Part shown: piece by piece, positions 1 through 6,763 of the stretch
Layout of the letters: each line of letters opens with the position of its first letter
How positions within the stretch are numbered: position 1 is the stretch's first letter
NCBI GenBank assembly: GCA_035934995.1
Contig: DASYXI010000019.1
Coordinates: 1 to 49,823, forward strand
DNA: 49,823 nt
Source of the DNA: REEB95 sp035934995
GTDB taxonomy: Bacteria; Pseudomonadota; Alphaproteobacteria; ATCC43930; CGMCC-115725
Direction: 5' to 3'
Position numbers and translations under genes: made by a program
Notes under the pieces: generated by a model
What the model saw: only the letters and a program-made list of their open reading frames with translations
What the model was told of the DNA's origin: nothing
The model's database searches: none

Positions 1-117
1 ACGGTGATGCGCTGCACGATCTCCTGCGACCACCGCGTGGTCGACGGCGCCACATCGGCTCAGTTCATGAACGCCTTCAAGAAATATATCGAGTCTCCCG
101 TGACGATGCTGCTCTGA
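1..117 (+). CDS. pdhC: Dihydrolipoamide acetyltransferase (E2), C-terminal end
   Basis: Only the last 38 codons are inside the window; the gene begins upstream. The visible peptide contains the E2 catalytic signature DHRVVDGA (about residues 10-17 of the visible part), where the histidine and aspartate act in acyl transfer from the lipoyl arm to CoA, and it ends in SPVTMLL as E2 proteins usually do. The next genes are lpdA, lipA and a COQ10-type gene, the usual alphaproteobacterial order behind the pyruvate dehydrogenase genes, so pyruvate dehydrogenase E2 is more likely than the 2-oxoglutarate or branched-chain enzyme. The fragment alone cannot prove which complex it serves. Confidence 0.8.
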   Translation, partial: TVMRCTISCDHRVVDGATSAQFMNAFKKYIESPVTMLL

Positions 118-171
118 GCGAGAGCACGCGCCGCGCCTCGAAGCACAATCGCCGGAAACAGGAGACTGCCC

Positions 172-1572
172 TTGGCCGAGACATCCTTCGATCTGATCGT
201 GGTGGGCGGCGGGCCCGGCGGGTATGTCGCGGCGATCCGCGCAGCGCAGCTCGGGATGAAGACCGCGGTGGTGGAGCGCGAGCACTTGGGGGGCATCTGC
301 CTCAACTGGGGCTGCATTCCCACCAAGGCGCTTCTGCGGACGTCGGAGATCAACCACCTCCTGCAGCATCTCGGCGACTATGGTTTCTCAGCGAAAGAAG
401 TCAGTTTCGACGTGAAGAAGATCGTGGAGCGCTCGCGCAAAGTGGCGAAGCAGCTCTCGAACGGCGTCGGCTTTTTGATGAAGAAGAACAAGATCACCGT
501 GTTCGACGGCCACGCGACGCTCAAGGGCGGTGGGAAGCTCGCCGTCGCCAAGGACGGCAAGCCGGTTGCCGACCTCGCGGCGAAACACATCGTGCTCGCG
601 ACCGGCGCGCGGGCGCGCTCGCTGCCGGGGCTCGAGCCCGATGGCAAGCTCGTCTGGACCTACAAGGAGGCGATGGTGCCGGACCGGCTACCGAAGTCTC
701 TGTTGGTGGTGGGCTCGGGCGCGATCGGCATCGAGTTCGCGAGCTTCTATCGCGACCTCGGCGCCGAGGTGACAGTGGTCGAGGTGTTGCCACGGGTCCT
801 GCCGGTGGAGGATGAGGATATCTCGGCCTTTGCCCAAAAAGCCTTCACCAAGCAGGGCCTGAAGATCCACGTCGACACGACGGTGAAAGCGCTCAAGAAG
901 GGCGCGGATAGCGTCACGGCGACCCTCCAGACCGGCGACAAGACGGCGGAGGTGACGGCGGAGCGGGTGATCCTCGCGGTCGGGATTGTCGGCAATGTCG
1001 AGAACATCGGCCTGGAGAAGACCAAAGCGAAGGTCGAGAAGACCCACGTCGTGGTCAACCAGTGGTGCGAGACCGGCGAGCCCGGCCTCTACGCCATCGG
1101 CGATCTCGTCGGACCGCCCTGGCTCGCGCACAAGGCGAGCCAGGAGGGCGTGCTCTGCGTCGAGCACATCGCCGGCCTCAACACCGCGCATCCGCTCGAC
1201 GTCAAGAACGTGCCCGGCTGCACCTATTGCATGCCGCAAGTGGCCAGCATCGGCCTGACCGAGAAGGCGGCCAAGGCCGCCGGCTATCAGGTCAAGGTCG
1301 GCCACTTCCCCTATATCGGCAACGGCAAGGCGATCGCGCTCGGCGAGCCCGAAGGCATGATCAAGACCGTATTCGACGCCAAGACCGGCGAGCTGTTGGG
1401 CGCGCACATGATCGGCGCCGAAGTCACCGAGCTGATCCAGGGCTATGCCATCGCCAAGAGCTGCGAGAGCACCGAGCAGGAGCTGATGTCGACCATCTTC
1501 CCGCATCCGACGCTGTCGGAGACGATGCACGAGGCGGTGCTTGAAGCCTATGACCGCGCCCTCCACATCTGA
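172..1572 (+). CDS. lpdA: Dihydrolipoyl dehydrogenase (E3)
   Basis: 466-residue FAD/NAD disulfide oxidoreductase that reoxidises dihydrolipoyl groups of 2-oxoacid dehydrogenases, using NAD+. The N-terminal FAD-binding loop VVGGGPGGYVAA is at about residues 10-21. The redox-active cysteines C43 and C48 lie in GGICLNWGCIPTKALL. A second Rossmann motif (VVGSGAIGIEFA, near 180) binds NAD. The C-terminal interface motif HPTLSETMHEA supplies the catalytic His-Glu pair. Length is normal for the family. The start is a TTG with a GGAG Shine-Dalgarno sequence at 161-164. It lies 54 bp after the E2 gene and probably shares its operon. Confidence 0.95.
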   Translation: MAETSFDLIVVGGGPGGYVAAIRAAQLGMKTAVVEREHLGGICLNWGCIPTKALLRTSEINHLLQHLGDYGFSAKEVSFDVKKIVERSRKVAKQLSNGVGFLMKKNKITVFDGHATLKGGGKLAVAKDGKPVADLAAKHIVLATGARARSLPGLEPDGKLVWTYKEAMVPDRLPKSLLVVGSGAIGIEFASFYRDLGAEVTVVEVLPRVLPVEDEDISAFAQKAFTKQGLKIHVDTTVKALKKGADSVTATLQTGDKTAEVTAERVILAVGIVGNVENIGLEKTKAKVEKTHVVVNQWCETGEPGLYAIGDLVGPPWLAHKASQEGVLCVEHIAGLNTAHPLDVKNVPGCTYCMPQVASIGLTEKAAKAAGYQVKVGHFPYIGNGKAIALGEPEGMIKTVFDAKTGELLGAHMIGAEVTELIQGYAIAKSCESTEQELMSTIFPHPTLSETMHEAVLEAYDRALHI

Positions 1573-2506
1573 CGGCATGAACGCGCCGCTGCGCCATCCC
1601 GAGAAGGCGCACAAGCCCGATCAGCCGTCGCCGCCGAAACCTGCCTGGATTCGCGTCAAGGCCCCGGTGTCGCGCGAGTATCGGGAAACGCGCGATCTCA
1701 TGCGCGCGCTCAAGCTCAACACCGTCTGCGAAGAAGCGGCGTGTCCCAACATCGGCGAGTGCTGGAAGGAGAAGCACGCGACGGTGATGATTCTGGGCGC
1801 GGTCTGCACGCGCGCCTGCAGCTTCTGCAATGTGGCCACGGGCAAGCCCGGCGCGCTCGATCCGCACGAGCCGGATCACGTCGCCGAAGCGGTCGGCAAG
1901 CTCGGCCTCCATCACATCGTCGTCACCTCGGTCGATCGCGATGATTTGCCGGACGGCGGCGCCGATCACTTCGTGCGCACCATTCGCGCCATCCGGCGCC
2001 AGGCGCCGGCGACGACCATCGAAGTGCTGACGCCCGATTTCCTCAAGAAGGGCGGCGCGATCGAAGCCGTGGTCGCGGCCAAGCCCGATGTCTACAACCA
2101 CAATCTCGAAACTGTGCCACGGCTTTATCGCAACGTGCGGCCGGGCGCGCGTTATGCGGCGTCGCTGGAGCTGCTCGCCCGGGTGAAGCAGCTTGACGCT
2201 TCGATGTTCACCAAATCGGGGCTCATGGTCGGTCTCGGCGAGACCTTCGACGAGGTCTGCGCCGTCATGGACGATCTGCGCGCGGCCGATGTCGATTTTC
2301 TCACCGTCGGCCAGTATCTCCAGCCGACACCCAAGCACCATGCGGTCGCGCGCTTCATCGCGCCGACTGAGTTTGCGGATCTGAAGGCGCAAGCCTTCAC
2401 CAAGGGCTTCCTGATGGTCTCGGCGTCGCCGCTGACGCGCTCGTCCTATTTCGCCGGCGACGATTTCACCAAGCTCCGCGCCGCCCGCTTCGCGCGCGTT
2501 CACTGA
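1550..2506 (+). CDS. lipA: Lipoyl synthase (radical SAM)
   Basis: Radical SAM enzyme that inserts two sulfur atoms into protein-bound octanoyl groups to make lipoyl cofactor, the prosthetic group used by the complexes encoded just upstream. The LipA-specific auxiliary cluster motif CEEAACPNIGEC and the radical SAM motif CTRACSFC are both intact, followed by the expected VTSVDRDDLPDGG and VYNHNLETV segments. I chose the ATG at 1550, giving 318 residues and a 23-nt overlap with lpdA. An ATG at 1577 (309 residues, starting MNAPLRHPEK) is equally possible, and a TTG at 1541 is less likely. Co-location with E2 and lpdA supports the function. Confidence 0.93.
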   Translation: MTAPSTSDGMNAPLRHPEKAHKPDQPSPPKPAWIRVKAPVSREYRETRDLMRALKLNTVCEEAACPNIGECWKEKHATVMILGAVCTRACSFCNVATGKPGALDPHEPDHVAEAVGKLGLHHIVVTSVDRDDLPDGGADHFVRTIRAIRRQAPATTIEVLTPDFLKKGGAIEAVVAAKPDVYNHNLETVPRLYRNVRPGARYAASLELLARVKQLDASMFTKSGLMVGLGETFDEVCAVMDDLRAADVDFLTVGQYLQPTPKHHAVARFIAPTEFADLKAQAFTKGFLMVSASPLTRSSYFAGDDFTKLRAARFARVH

Positions 2507-2510
2507 ACCG

Positions 2511-2945
2511 ATGCCGACGCATGCCGAGGAACGTCTCCTGCCTTATAAGCGGGAAGAGTTGTTCGACCTCGTCGCCGACATCGAACGCTACCCCGAATTT
2601 TTGCCCTGGTGCGTCGGCGCGCGCATCCGCGAACGCCGCGACGACTATATCCTCGGCGATCTGTTGATCGGCTGGCGCATGGTGCGCGAGCGATTTACAT
2701 CGCGCGTTCATTTGTATAGGCCCGACCGCATCGACGTCGAATACGCCGAAGGGCCGTTCAAGTATCTCGAGAATCATTGGAAGTTCATTCCGCAGAACGG
2801 CGGCACGCTGATCGACTTCCACGTCGATTTCGAGTTCCGCTCGCGCGTTTTGACGGGAATTGTCGAGACCATCTTCACCGAGGCGGTGAAGCGGATGGTG
2901 GGCGCGTTCGAAAAGCGCGCCCGGCAGCTTTACGGCGAGCGCTGA
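2511..2945 (+). CDS. COQ10/RatA-type START-domain protein
   Basis: 144-residue single-domain protein of the type II toxin-antitoxin RatA / coenzyme Q-binding COQ10 family (START/SRPBCC fold). It opens with the family hallmark of an N-terminal strand then YKREELFDLVADIERYPEFL, and has the C-terminal helix with FTEAVKRMVGAFEKRA. In alphaproteobacteria this protein sits next to lipA and is thought to bind a quinone or help respiratory quinone function; the toxin role known for Escherichia coli RatA need not apply. It starts 4 bp after lipA, so co-transcription is likely. Its last 16 nt overlap the convergent PilZ gene. Confidence 0.85.
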   Translation: MPTHAEERLLPYKREELFDLVADIERYPEFLPWCVGARIRERRDDYILGDLLIGWRMVRERFTSRVHLYRPDRIDVEYAEGPFKYLENHWKFIPQNGGTLIDFHVDFEFRSRVLTGIVETIFTEAVKRMVGAFEKRARQLYGER

Positions 2946-3322
2946 GCGGCGCCGCCGGCGAGCAGCGGGCCGAGTGTGCGGCCGATGAACGCCGGATCGT
3001 CGGTGAAGCGGATGCCGATCATGCCGATGCCGAGCCAAACGACTTCGGCGTTGAGGGGGCTCAATTTGTCGATGTCGAGCCGTACCCGCTGCTCCTTCTG
3101 AAGCTGCGCAACCAAGCGCACGCGCGCGCCGCCCATCGACAGGTCATAGACGACGCAGTTGATCGCGCCTTCCGGCAGCACCAGGCGCGCCTTCCAGAAG
3201 ACGTTCTTGCGCTCGAATGCGCGGCGATCTTCAGCCTCGCGCGCTTCGCGTTCCGCGGCCTGACGAATACGCCACAGCTCGTCGAACTCGTTATTGTCCT
3301 TTTGCGACAATGGTTCCGCCAT
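2930..3322 (-). CDS. PilZ-domain protein (likely c-di-GMP binding)
   Basis: 130 residues. The N-terminal third is a charged helix (QAAEREAREAEDRRAFER). It is followed by a PilZ domain with the arginine-containing entry RRAFERKN and the DLSMGGARV motif matching the family's D/N-x-S-x-x-G signature, which together normally bind cyclic di-GMP. No effector domain is attached, so it would act by binding a partner. The start ATG has a purine-rich GGGGGAAG upstream. It lies downstream of modC on the same strand, 140 bp away, and overlaps the end of the COQ10-type gene by 16 nt tail to tail. Which process it controls cannot be told from here. Confidence 0.8.
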   Translation of the reverse strand: MAEPLSQKDNNEFDELWRIRQAAEREAREAEDRRAFERKNVFWKARLVLPEGAINCVVYDLSMGGARVRLVAQLQKEQRVRLDIDKLSPLNAEVVWLGIGMIGIRFTDDPAFIGRTLGPLLAGGAAQRSP

Positions 3323-3462
3323 CGTCCGGCTTCCCCCGGCGTGCGAAGAATAAACGAATGCGCCACTTTGCCATGACTTTTCTTGAGCGTGTGTTAATCG
3401 GCGCTAACAATATCGGGGAATCAACGCGGATTTTAGCGATTTTTGCCGCGCCGATTTGGCGG

Positions 3463-4584
3463 TTACACCGCCTCATGCGCCTCGCTGATGCCGCGGCCGG
3501 TTCCGGGACTGGGCCGTTCGAGCGCCACCGTCTTGACCATCGCGTGGACCGGGCTGCCCACAACGAGTCGTAAATCGGCCAACGCGCGTTGGGTAATGCG
3601 TGCCCATAGCATCACGGGTTCGGCGGGCGTGCCGATATCCAGGCGAAGATCCACGAGGGGTCCTTTGTCGGGCGAGATTTCGACCACCCGGCCGGCGAAG
3701 GCGTTGCGAATCGACAAGCCGCTCGGCGGTGCCGAAGCGAGCACGACGTCGCGCGCGTGGATGCGCAAACGCAACGGCGTGCCGAGCGGCAGGTCGATAT
3801 GCGGCACGCGCAGCCGTCCGCCCGGAAACGCCAATTCGCTCAGCCCATAGACCTTGTCGTGGCCGCGCAACACAGTGCGGATCACCGCGCCGGCCTCGAA
3901 CCGGCCGGTCAATGGCCGCAGATCGATCCGGCTGGTCAGTTCCTCGACCGTGCCTGTCGCCGCGATCTTGCCGCCGTCGACCAGCACCAGCGCGTCGGCA
4001 AGGCGGATGACCTCGTCCATCGCGTGGCTGACATAGACGACGGGAATGTCGAGCGCGCCGCGCAGCGCCGCGATGAACGGCAGGATTTCCTCTTTGCGCG
4101 CGGCGTCGAGCGCCGCCAGCGGCTCGTCCATCAACAGCAGACGCGGCTCGGCCAGGATGGCGCGGCCGATGGCGACGCGTTGTTTCTCGCCGCCGGAAAG
4201 ATCGCCGGGCCGCCGGCGCAACAATTCGCCGAGCCCCAGCAGCGCGACAATGCGGTCGAACGAAGCGGCGTCATTTCGCTTCGCGCCGTAGAGCAGGTTG
4301 CCTTTGACCGAATAATGCGGGAACAGCCGGCCTTCCTGAAAAATATAGCCGAGCCGGCGCCGGTTCGGCGGCATGTTGATACGTCGCGCGCTGTCGAACA
4401 GGATTTCATCTCGTACGACAATCTTTCCGCGCGACGGCGTCAGCAGGCCGGCGAGGGCGTTGACGATCGACGTCTTGCCGGCGCCCGAACGGCCGAACAA
4501 CGCGGTGATGCCGGCGCTCGGCGCCACGAATTTGGCGGCCAGCGCGAAATCGCCCAGCGTCGCTTCGACGTCGATCTCGATCAC
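3463..4584 (-). CDS. modC: Molybdate ABC transporter ATP-binding protein
   Basis: 373 residues from a GTG start that overlaps the modB stop codon (CAGTGATCG), a normal translational-coupling arrangement. Visible are the Walker A motif GRSGAGKTS (about residues 31-39), the signature LSGGEKQRVAIGRA, and Walker B LLLMDEPLAALD. The C-terminal part (about 290-365) is the MOP-type molybdate-sensing domain that marks ModC among ABC ATPases. It energises molybdate (or tungstate) import through ModB. The open frame extends upstream through modB in another frame, but that extension is arginine-rich and not coding. The operon is now separated from its upstream promoter region by an IS element. Confidence 0.93.
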   Translation of the reverse strand: MIEIDVEATLGDFALAAKFVAPSAGITALFGRSGAGKTSIVNALAGLLTPSRGKIVVRDEILFDSARRINMPPNRRRLGYIFQEGRLFPHYSVKGNLLYGAKRNDAASFDRIVALLGLGELLRRRPGDLSGGEKQRVAIGRAILAEPRLLLMDEPLAALDAARKEEILPFIAALRGALDIPVVYVSHAMDEVIRLADALVLVDGGKIAATGTVEELTSRIDLRPLTGRFEAGAVIRTVLRGHDKVYGLSELAFPGGRLRVPHIDLPLGTPLRLRIHARDVVLASAPPSGLSIRNAFAGRVVEISPDKGPLVDLRLDIGTPAEPVMLWARITQRALADLRLVVGSPVHAMVKTVALERPSPGTGRGISEAHEAV

Positions 4585-5279
4585 TGCACGCCCCGGATAC
4601 GCTTGTCGAGGCGTCGAGCCACGATTTCCGACGCAAGCAGCGCCGTCATGGCGACGATCACGGCGATGACACACAACCGGAACGCCGGCGGATCGCCGCC
4701 GGGCACTTGCGTGAAGGCATAGAGCGCCAGCGGCAAGGTCTGGGTTTCGCCAGGAATGTTGGAAACGAAGGTGATCGTGGCGCCGAACTCGCCGACGCTG
4801 CGCGCGAACCCCAAGATCGCGCCGGTCAGGATACCCGGCGCCATCAGCGGCAAGGTGATGGTCCAGAACACGCGCCAGCGCGACGCGCCGAGCGTCCGCG
4901 CCGCCGCTTCGAGCCGGCGGTCGACGCCTTCGAGCGACAGGCGCATCGCGCGCGCCATCAGCGGAAAGCCCATCACCGCCGATGCCAGCGCCGCGCCCTT
5001 CCAATTAAAGGCGACGGTGAAGCCGAACGTATCGTAAAGCCAGGCGCCGATCGGGCCGTGGCGTCCGAACAGCACCAACAGCGCGAAGCCGACCACCACC
5101 GGCGGCAAGACCAGCGGCAAATGCACCAGGCCGTTGAGCAGCTGATGGCCGACGAACCGCCGCCGCGCCAACAGCCAGGCGACAGCGAGCGCCAACGGCA
5201 GGCTGAACAGCATGCTGGCAAGCCCGACCCAGAGACTCAATAACAGCGCCGCCGTCTCGACTGGCGTCAGCGTCAGCAT
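4581..5279 (-). CDS. modB: Molybdate ABC transporter permease
   Basis: 232 residues with about five hydrophobic membrane segments and the cytoplasmic EAA loop (LEAAARTLGASRWRVFWTITLP, written here in part) that docks onto ModC. It starts like known ModB proteins (MLTLTPVETAALLLSLWVG). A strong GGGAGGAAT ribosome site lies 2 bp before the ATG. modC follows with a 4-nt overlap. No modA gene for the periplasmic binding protein is present on either side, so binding protein must come from elsewhere. The left end of an IS1595-type element is only 35 bp upstream of the start codon, within the presumed control region. Confidence 0.92.
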   Translation of the reverse strand: MLTLTPVETAALLLSLWVGLASMLFSLPLALAVAWLLARRRFVGHQLLNGLVHLPLVLPPVVVGFALLVLFGRHGPIGAWLYDTFGFTVAFNWKGAALASAVMGFPLMARAMRLSLEGVDRRLEAAARTLGASRWRVFWTITLPLMAPGILTGAILGFARSVGEFGATITFVSNIPGETQTLPLALYAFTQVPGGDPPAFRLCVIAVIVAMTALLASEIVARRLDKRIRGVQ

Positions 5280-5297
5280 CGATTCCTCCCGCGCCGG

Positions 5298-5306
5298 CGA
5301 TTATAT
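5298..5306. promoter_or_regulatory. Left half of a ModE-like operator, split by the IS
   Basis: CGATTATAT stands here and its partner ATATATAACG at 7774-7783. With the element and one copy of its target duplication removed they join as TTATATCCAATCATATATAA, an inverted repeat (TTATAT / ATATAA) with an 8-bp spacer lying upstream of modB. The half sites resemble those of the molybdate regulator ModE (paired TATAT/TAACG half sites). A minus-strand TATAAT (5300-5305) overlaps it, as expected for a repressor-controlled promoter. The ModE assignment is inference from similarity and position. Confidence 0.5.
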
Positions 5307-5314
5307 CCAATCAT
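5307..5314. repeat. Target-site duplication, left copy
   Basis: CCAATCAT directly abuts the left inverted repeat. The identical 8 bp occurs at 7768-7775 just beyond the right inverted repeat. Eight base pairs is the duplication length known for IS1595-family insertion. A perfect match indicates insertion as one unit and no later rearrangement across the ends. Confidence 0.93.
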
Positions 5315-5346
5315 CGGAATTATCCCTTTCGCAAAGGGACGCACAA
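5315..5346 (+). repeat. IS left terminal inverted repeat
   Basis: The 32-bp end matches the reverse complement of 7736-7767 at 27 of 32 positions, with the outer 15 bp (CGGAATTATCCCTTT) identical. Each end also contains its own small dyad: TCCCTTT-cgc-AAAGGGA here, and TCCTTTG/CAAAGGG at the right end. Confidence 0.92.
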
Positions 5347-5365
5347 CAGGTATTTTACCCTGTTG
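5344..5365. terminator. Hairpin just inside the IS left end
   Basis: CAACAGG-tattttac-CCTGTTG forms a 7-bp stem with an 8-nt loop. It lies between the inverted repeat and the first small ORF of the element. It may stop transcription leaving or entering the element, but there is no clean T tract, so the role is a guess. Confidence 0.3.
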
Positions 5366-5421
5366 CGAACGTCGCGAGAGAACCCAATGAGTAGGGAGGC
5401 GCAGGTGTAGGAACGCGCACC

Positions 5422-5613
5422 GTGGAAACGCGGCTCACGCATGATGAGGCGATTGAGCGTCTCGCGCGCCGTCTTTATGAGAAAATGGAACACCTTGATC
5501 CGTCGCTTGACGGCGTTGCGTGGGACGATCTCTCCGAGCGGAGGAAATCTTTTTATCTCTATTCCGTCGAGGATGTTCTTCTAGACGATGAGGCTGTGTT
5601 GGCCGCTCTTTAG
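5422..5613 (+). CDS. Small acidic hypothetical protein (IS passenger)
   Basis: 63 residues from a GTG start. The peptide has natural composition and regular helix-forming segments (DEAIERLARRLYEKM, then WDDLSERRKSFYLYSVEDVL), unlike the arginine-rich run-on of the antisense frame. No function is recognised. It lies wholly opposite the 3' part of the HNH ORF, so the two frames overlap antisense across 179 nt. It is probably an accessory gene of the element or a captured fragment. I judge it real from amino-acid composition only. Confidence 0.55.
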   Translation: METRLTHDEAIERLARRLYEKMEHLDPSLDGVAWDDLSERRKSFYLYSVEDVLLDDEAVLAAL

Positions 5614-6463
5614 GAATCCCGACTACCACCGTATAAATCGGCAACCCATGTTGCTTTGTTCCGCATTGAGCAAATAGCCTTATGTGAGAAACATACATTC
5701 GTCTCCAGATATGAATGCGCGCATCAAACACCCATTTAATATCTAGGCCAATTATATGCTCCACGCCCTTTTTGTTTGGAGGCGGTGGTAACGTCAATGT
5801 TGAGCCGACAAAAAACGGGATGAACAGATATTCTCCTAGAATGAGTTTTGGCAAATCCAATGGATCGAAGTCATCTAGGCCATTCTGAAGCGTGGCAATC
5901 GCATTGCAGTAAGCAATCTTGGCAAGCGCACGACCAAATTGGTTCGCGTCAATACAACCACCCGGTTTTATTTCCGCAAACTCGCCGTCCGCTAACTGCA
6001 ACGTGTCCTTAATATTATCTGGAATATACCAATACAAATGTGTGGTCAGTTTATCGTAGCTATCTGTCGGTTTTTGCTGCCGCAGAATTTGCGGTTGTTT
6101 CCAAACCGGCATCATCAAAAAATATGGGTGATCTTTAATTGCGAGATTGGGGCGATATTCTTGCCCTCGAATTATTACTCGCGTTTCTAATTCGTCCGGC
6201 CGTTCCCATGGTTGGCCGGTTTGAACGCCACGGTGAATCCGATAGTGACCGAATATGTTCCGGGCTACGTGCAATTCAAATTTTTTTGTGATGTCGGCGC
6301 ACGAAATACATGAGGCATTCTTTAAATAGACATCAGCGTTCAATGAAAACGGGACTATGTGTTCCTTCGCCAGTTTCACTTCGGGTGGACGTTTACCGCA
6401 ATAAATGCAGTAGCCAATTTCCTTGGCCATCTTGCGACCACGATATTCTTGCCGTATTGTCAT
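5435..6463 (-). CDS. HNH-type nuclease-like passenger protein
   Basis: 342 residues as an open frame. The N-terminus has a zinc-ribbon/HNH arrangement: C19-x2-C22, then EHIVP with H35, then C52-x2-C55. This matches the beta-beta-alpha-metal nuclease core seen in HNH proteins. The rest (QTGQPW, LHTHLYWY-like aromatic stretches, EIKPGGCIDANQFGRALAKIAYC) is consistent in composition up to about residue 282. After PIYTVVVGIPKE the tail is arginine-rich and runs antisense to the 63-residue ORF, suggesting the original stop codon was lost or never selected. A second possible start is M12 (MAKEIGY, at 6430). A role in transposition or in defence is not established. Confidence 0.65.
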   Translation of the reverse strand: MTIRQEYRGRKMAKEIGYCIYCGKRPPEVKLAKEHIVPFSLNADVYLKNASCISCADITKKFELHVARNIFGHYRIHRGVQTGQPWERPDELETRVIIRGQEYRPNLAIKDHPYFLMMPVWKQPQILRQQKPTDSYDKLTTHLYWYIPDNIKDTLQLADGEFAEIKPGGCIDANQFGRALAKIAYCNAIATLQNGLDDFDPLDLPKLILGEYLFIPFFVGSTLTLPPPPNKKGVEHIIGLDIKWVFDARIHIWRRMYVSHIRLFAQCGTKQHGLPIYTVVVGIPKERPTQPHRLEEHPRRNRDKKISSARRDRPTQRRQATDQGVPFSHKDGARDAQSPHHA

Positions 6464-6539
6464 TTCGATATCGTCCCACGATAGGACACTGGCCTGTCAC
6501 GCCAGATGAATACGGGTTCGATTCCATTCATCCGAGCTA
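6464..6539 (+). other. Degenerate tRNA-Asp(GTC)-like sequence in the IS
   Basis: Spacing fits a cloverleaf. D-stem is GTCC/GGAC (6473-6476 with 6484-6487) and anticodon stem CTGGC/GCCAG (6489-6493 with 6501-6505) with loop CTGTCAC, giving anticodon GTC. The T-loop is TTCGATT (6517-6523). The 3' end GCTA stands where GCCA would be. The acceptor stem pairs at only 5 of 7 positions counting a G-U pair, and the T-stem at 3 of 5, so it is probably a decayed tRNA or a mimic, not a working gene. It abuts the HNH start codon on the opposite strand. Confidence 0.45.
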
Positions 6540-6557
6540 GTCGGAGTCAAGCGAGAG

Positions 6558-6728
6558 ATGCCAGCCAAACACATCGAGCCCTACACAGATTCACAAATAG
6601 AAAAGCGCGCGACCGAGGCACTTCGGCGCGCACTTACTACTCCATACAAGCCGCAAAAGTCCTTTATCGGAAAGACACCGCGCGCAAAAGCTATGCGCCG
6701 GGCTAAAGAGAATCCAAAATCTCCATGA
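6558..6728 (+). CDS. 56-residue basic hypothetical protein (IS passenger)
   Basis: Starts ATG with purine-rich GCGAGAG immediately upstream. The peptide begins MPAKHIEPYTDSQIEKRATE and has a central helix (EKRATEALRRALTTP), then a basic, proline-containing tail (GKTPRAKAMRRAKENPKSP). Composition is coherent and not that of a shadow frame. It fills most of the gap between the HNH and transposase genes, on the opposite strand to both. No family is recognised. It could be a small DNA-binding accessory of the element, which is a guess from its charge alone. Confidence 0.5.
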   Translation: MPAKHIEPYTDSQIEKRATEALRRALTTPYKPQKSFIGKTPRAKAMRRAKENPKSP

Positions 6729-6763
6729 TGCTCCGGATGCGGGCGATTTCTCGCCGCATTCGG

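Noticed and set aside
4585..5004. Upstream extension of the modC open frame
   Set aside because: Arginine/alanine-rich translation lying in another frame of modB; the GTG at 4584 with overlap to the modB stop explains the gene.
5300..5340. Hybrid promoter made by the IS end reading into modB
   Set aside because: A minus-strand TATAAT exists at 5300-5305, but no -35-like hexamer lies 16-18 bp upstream in the inverted repeat; the nearest TTGCGA is 23 bp away.
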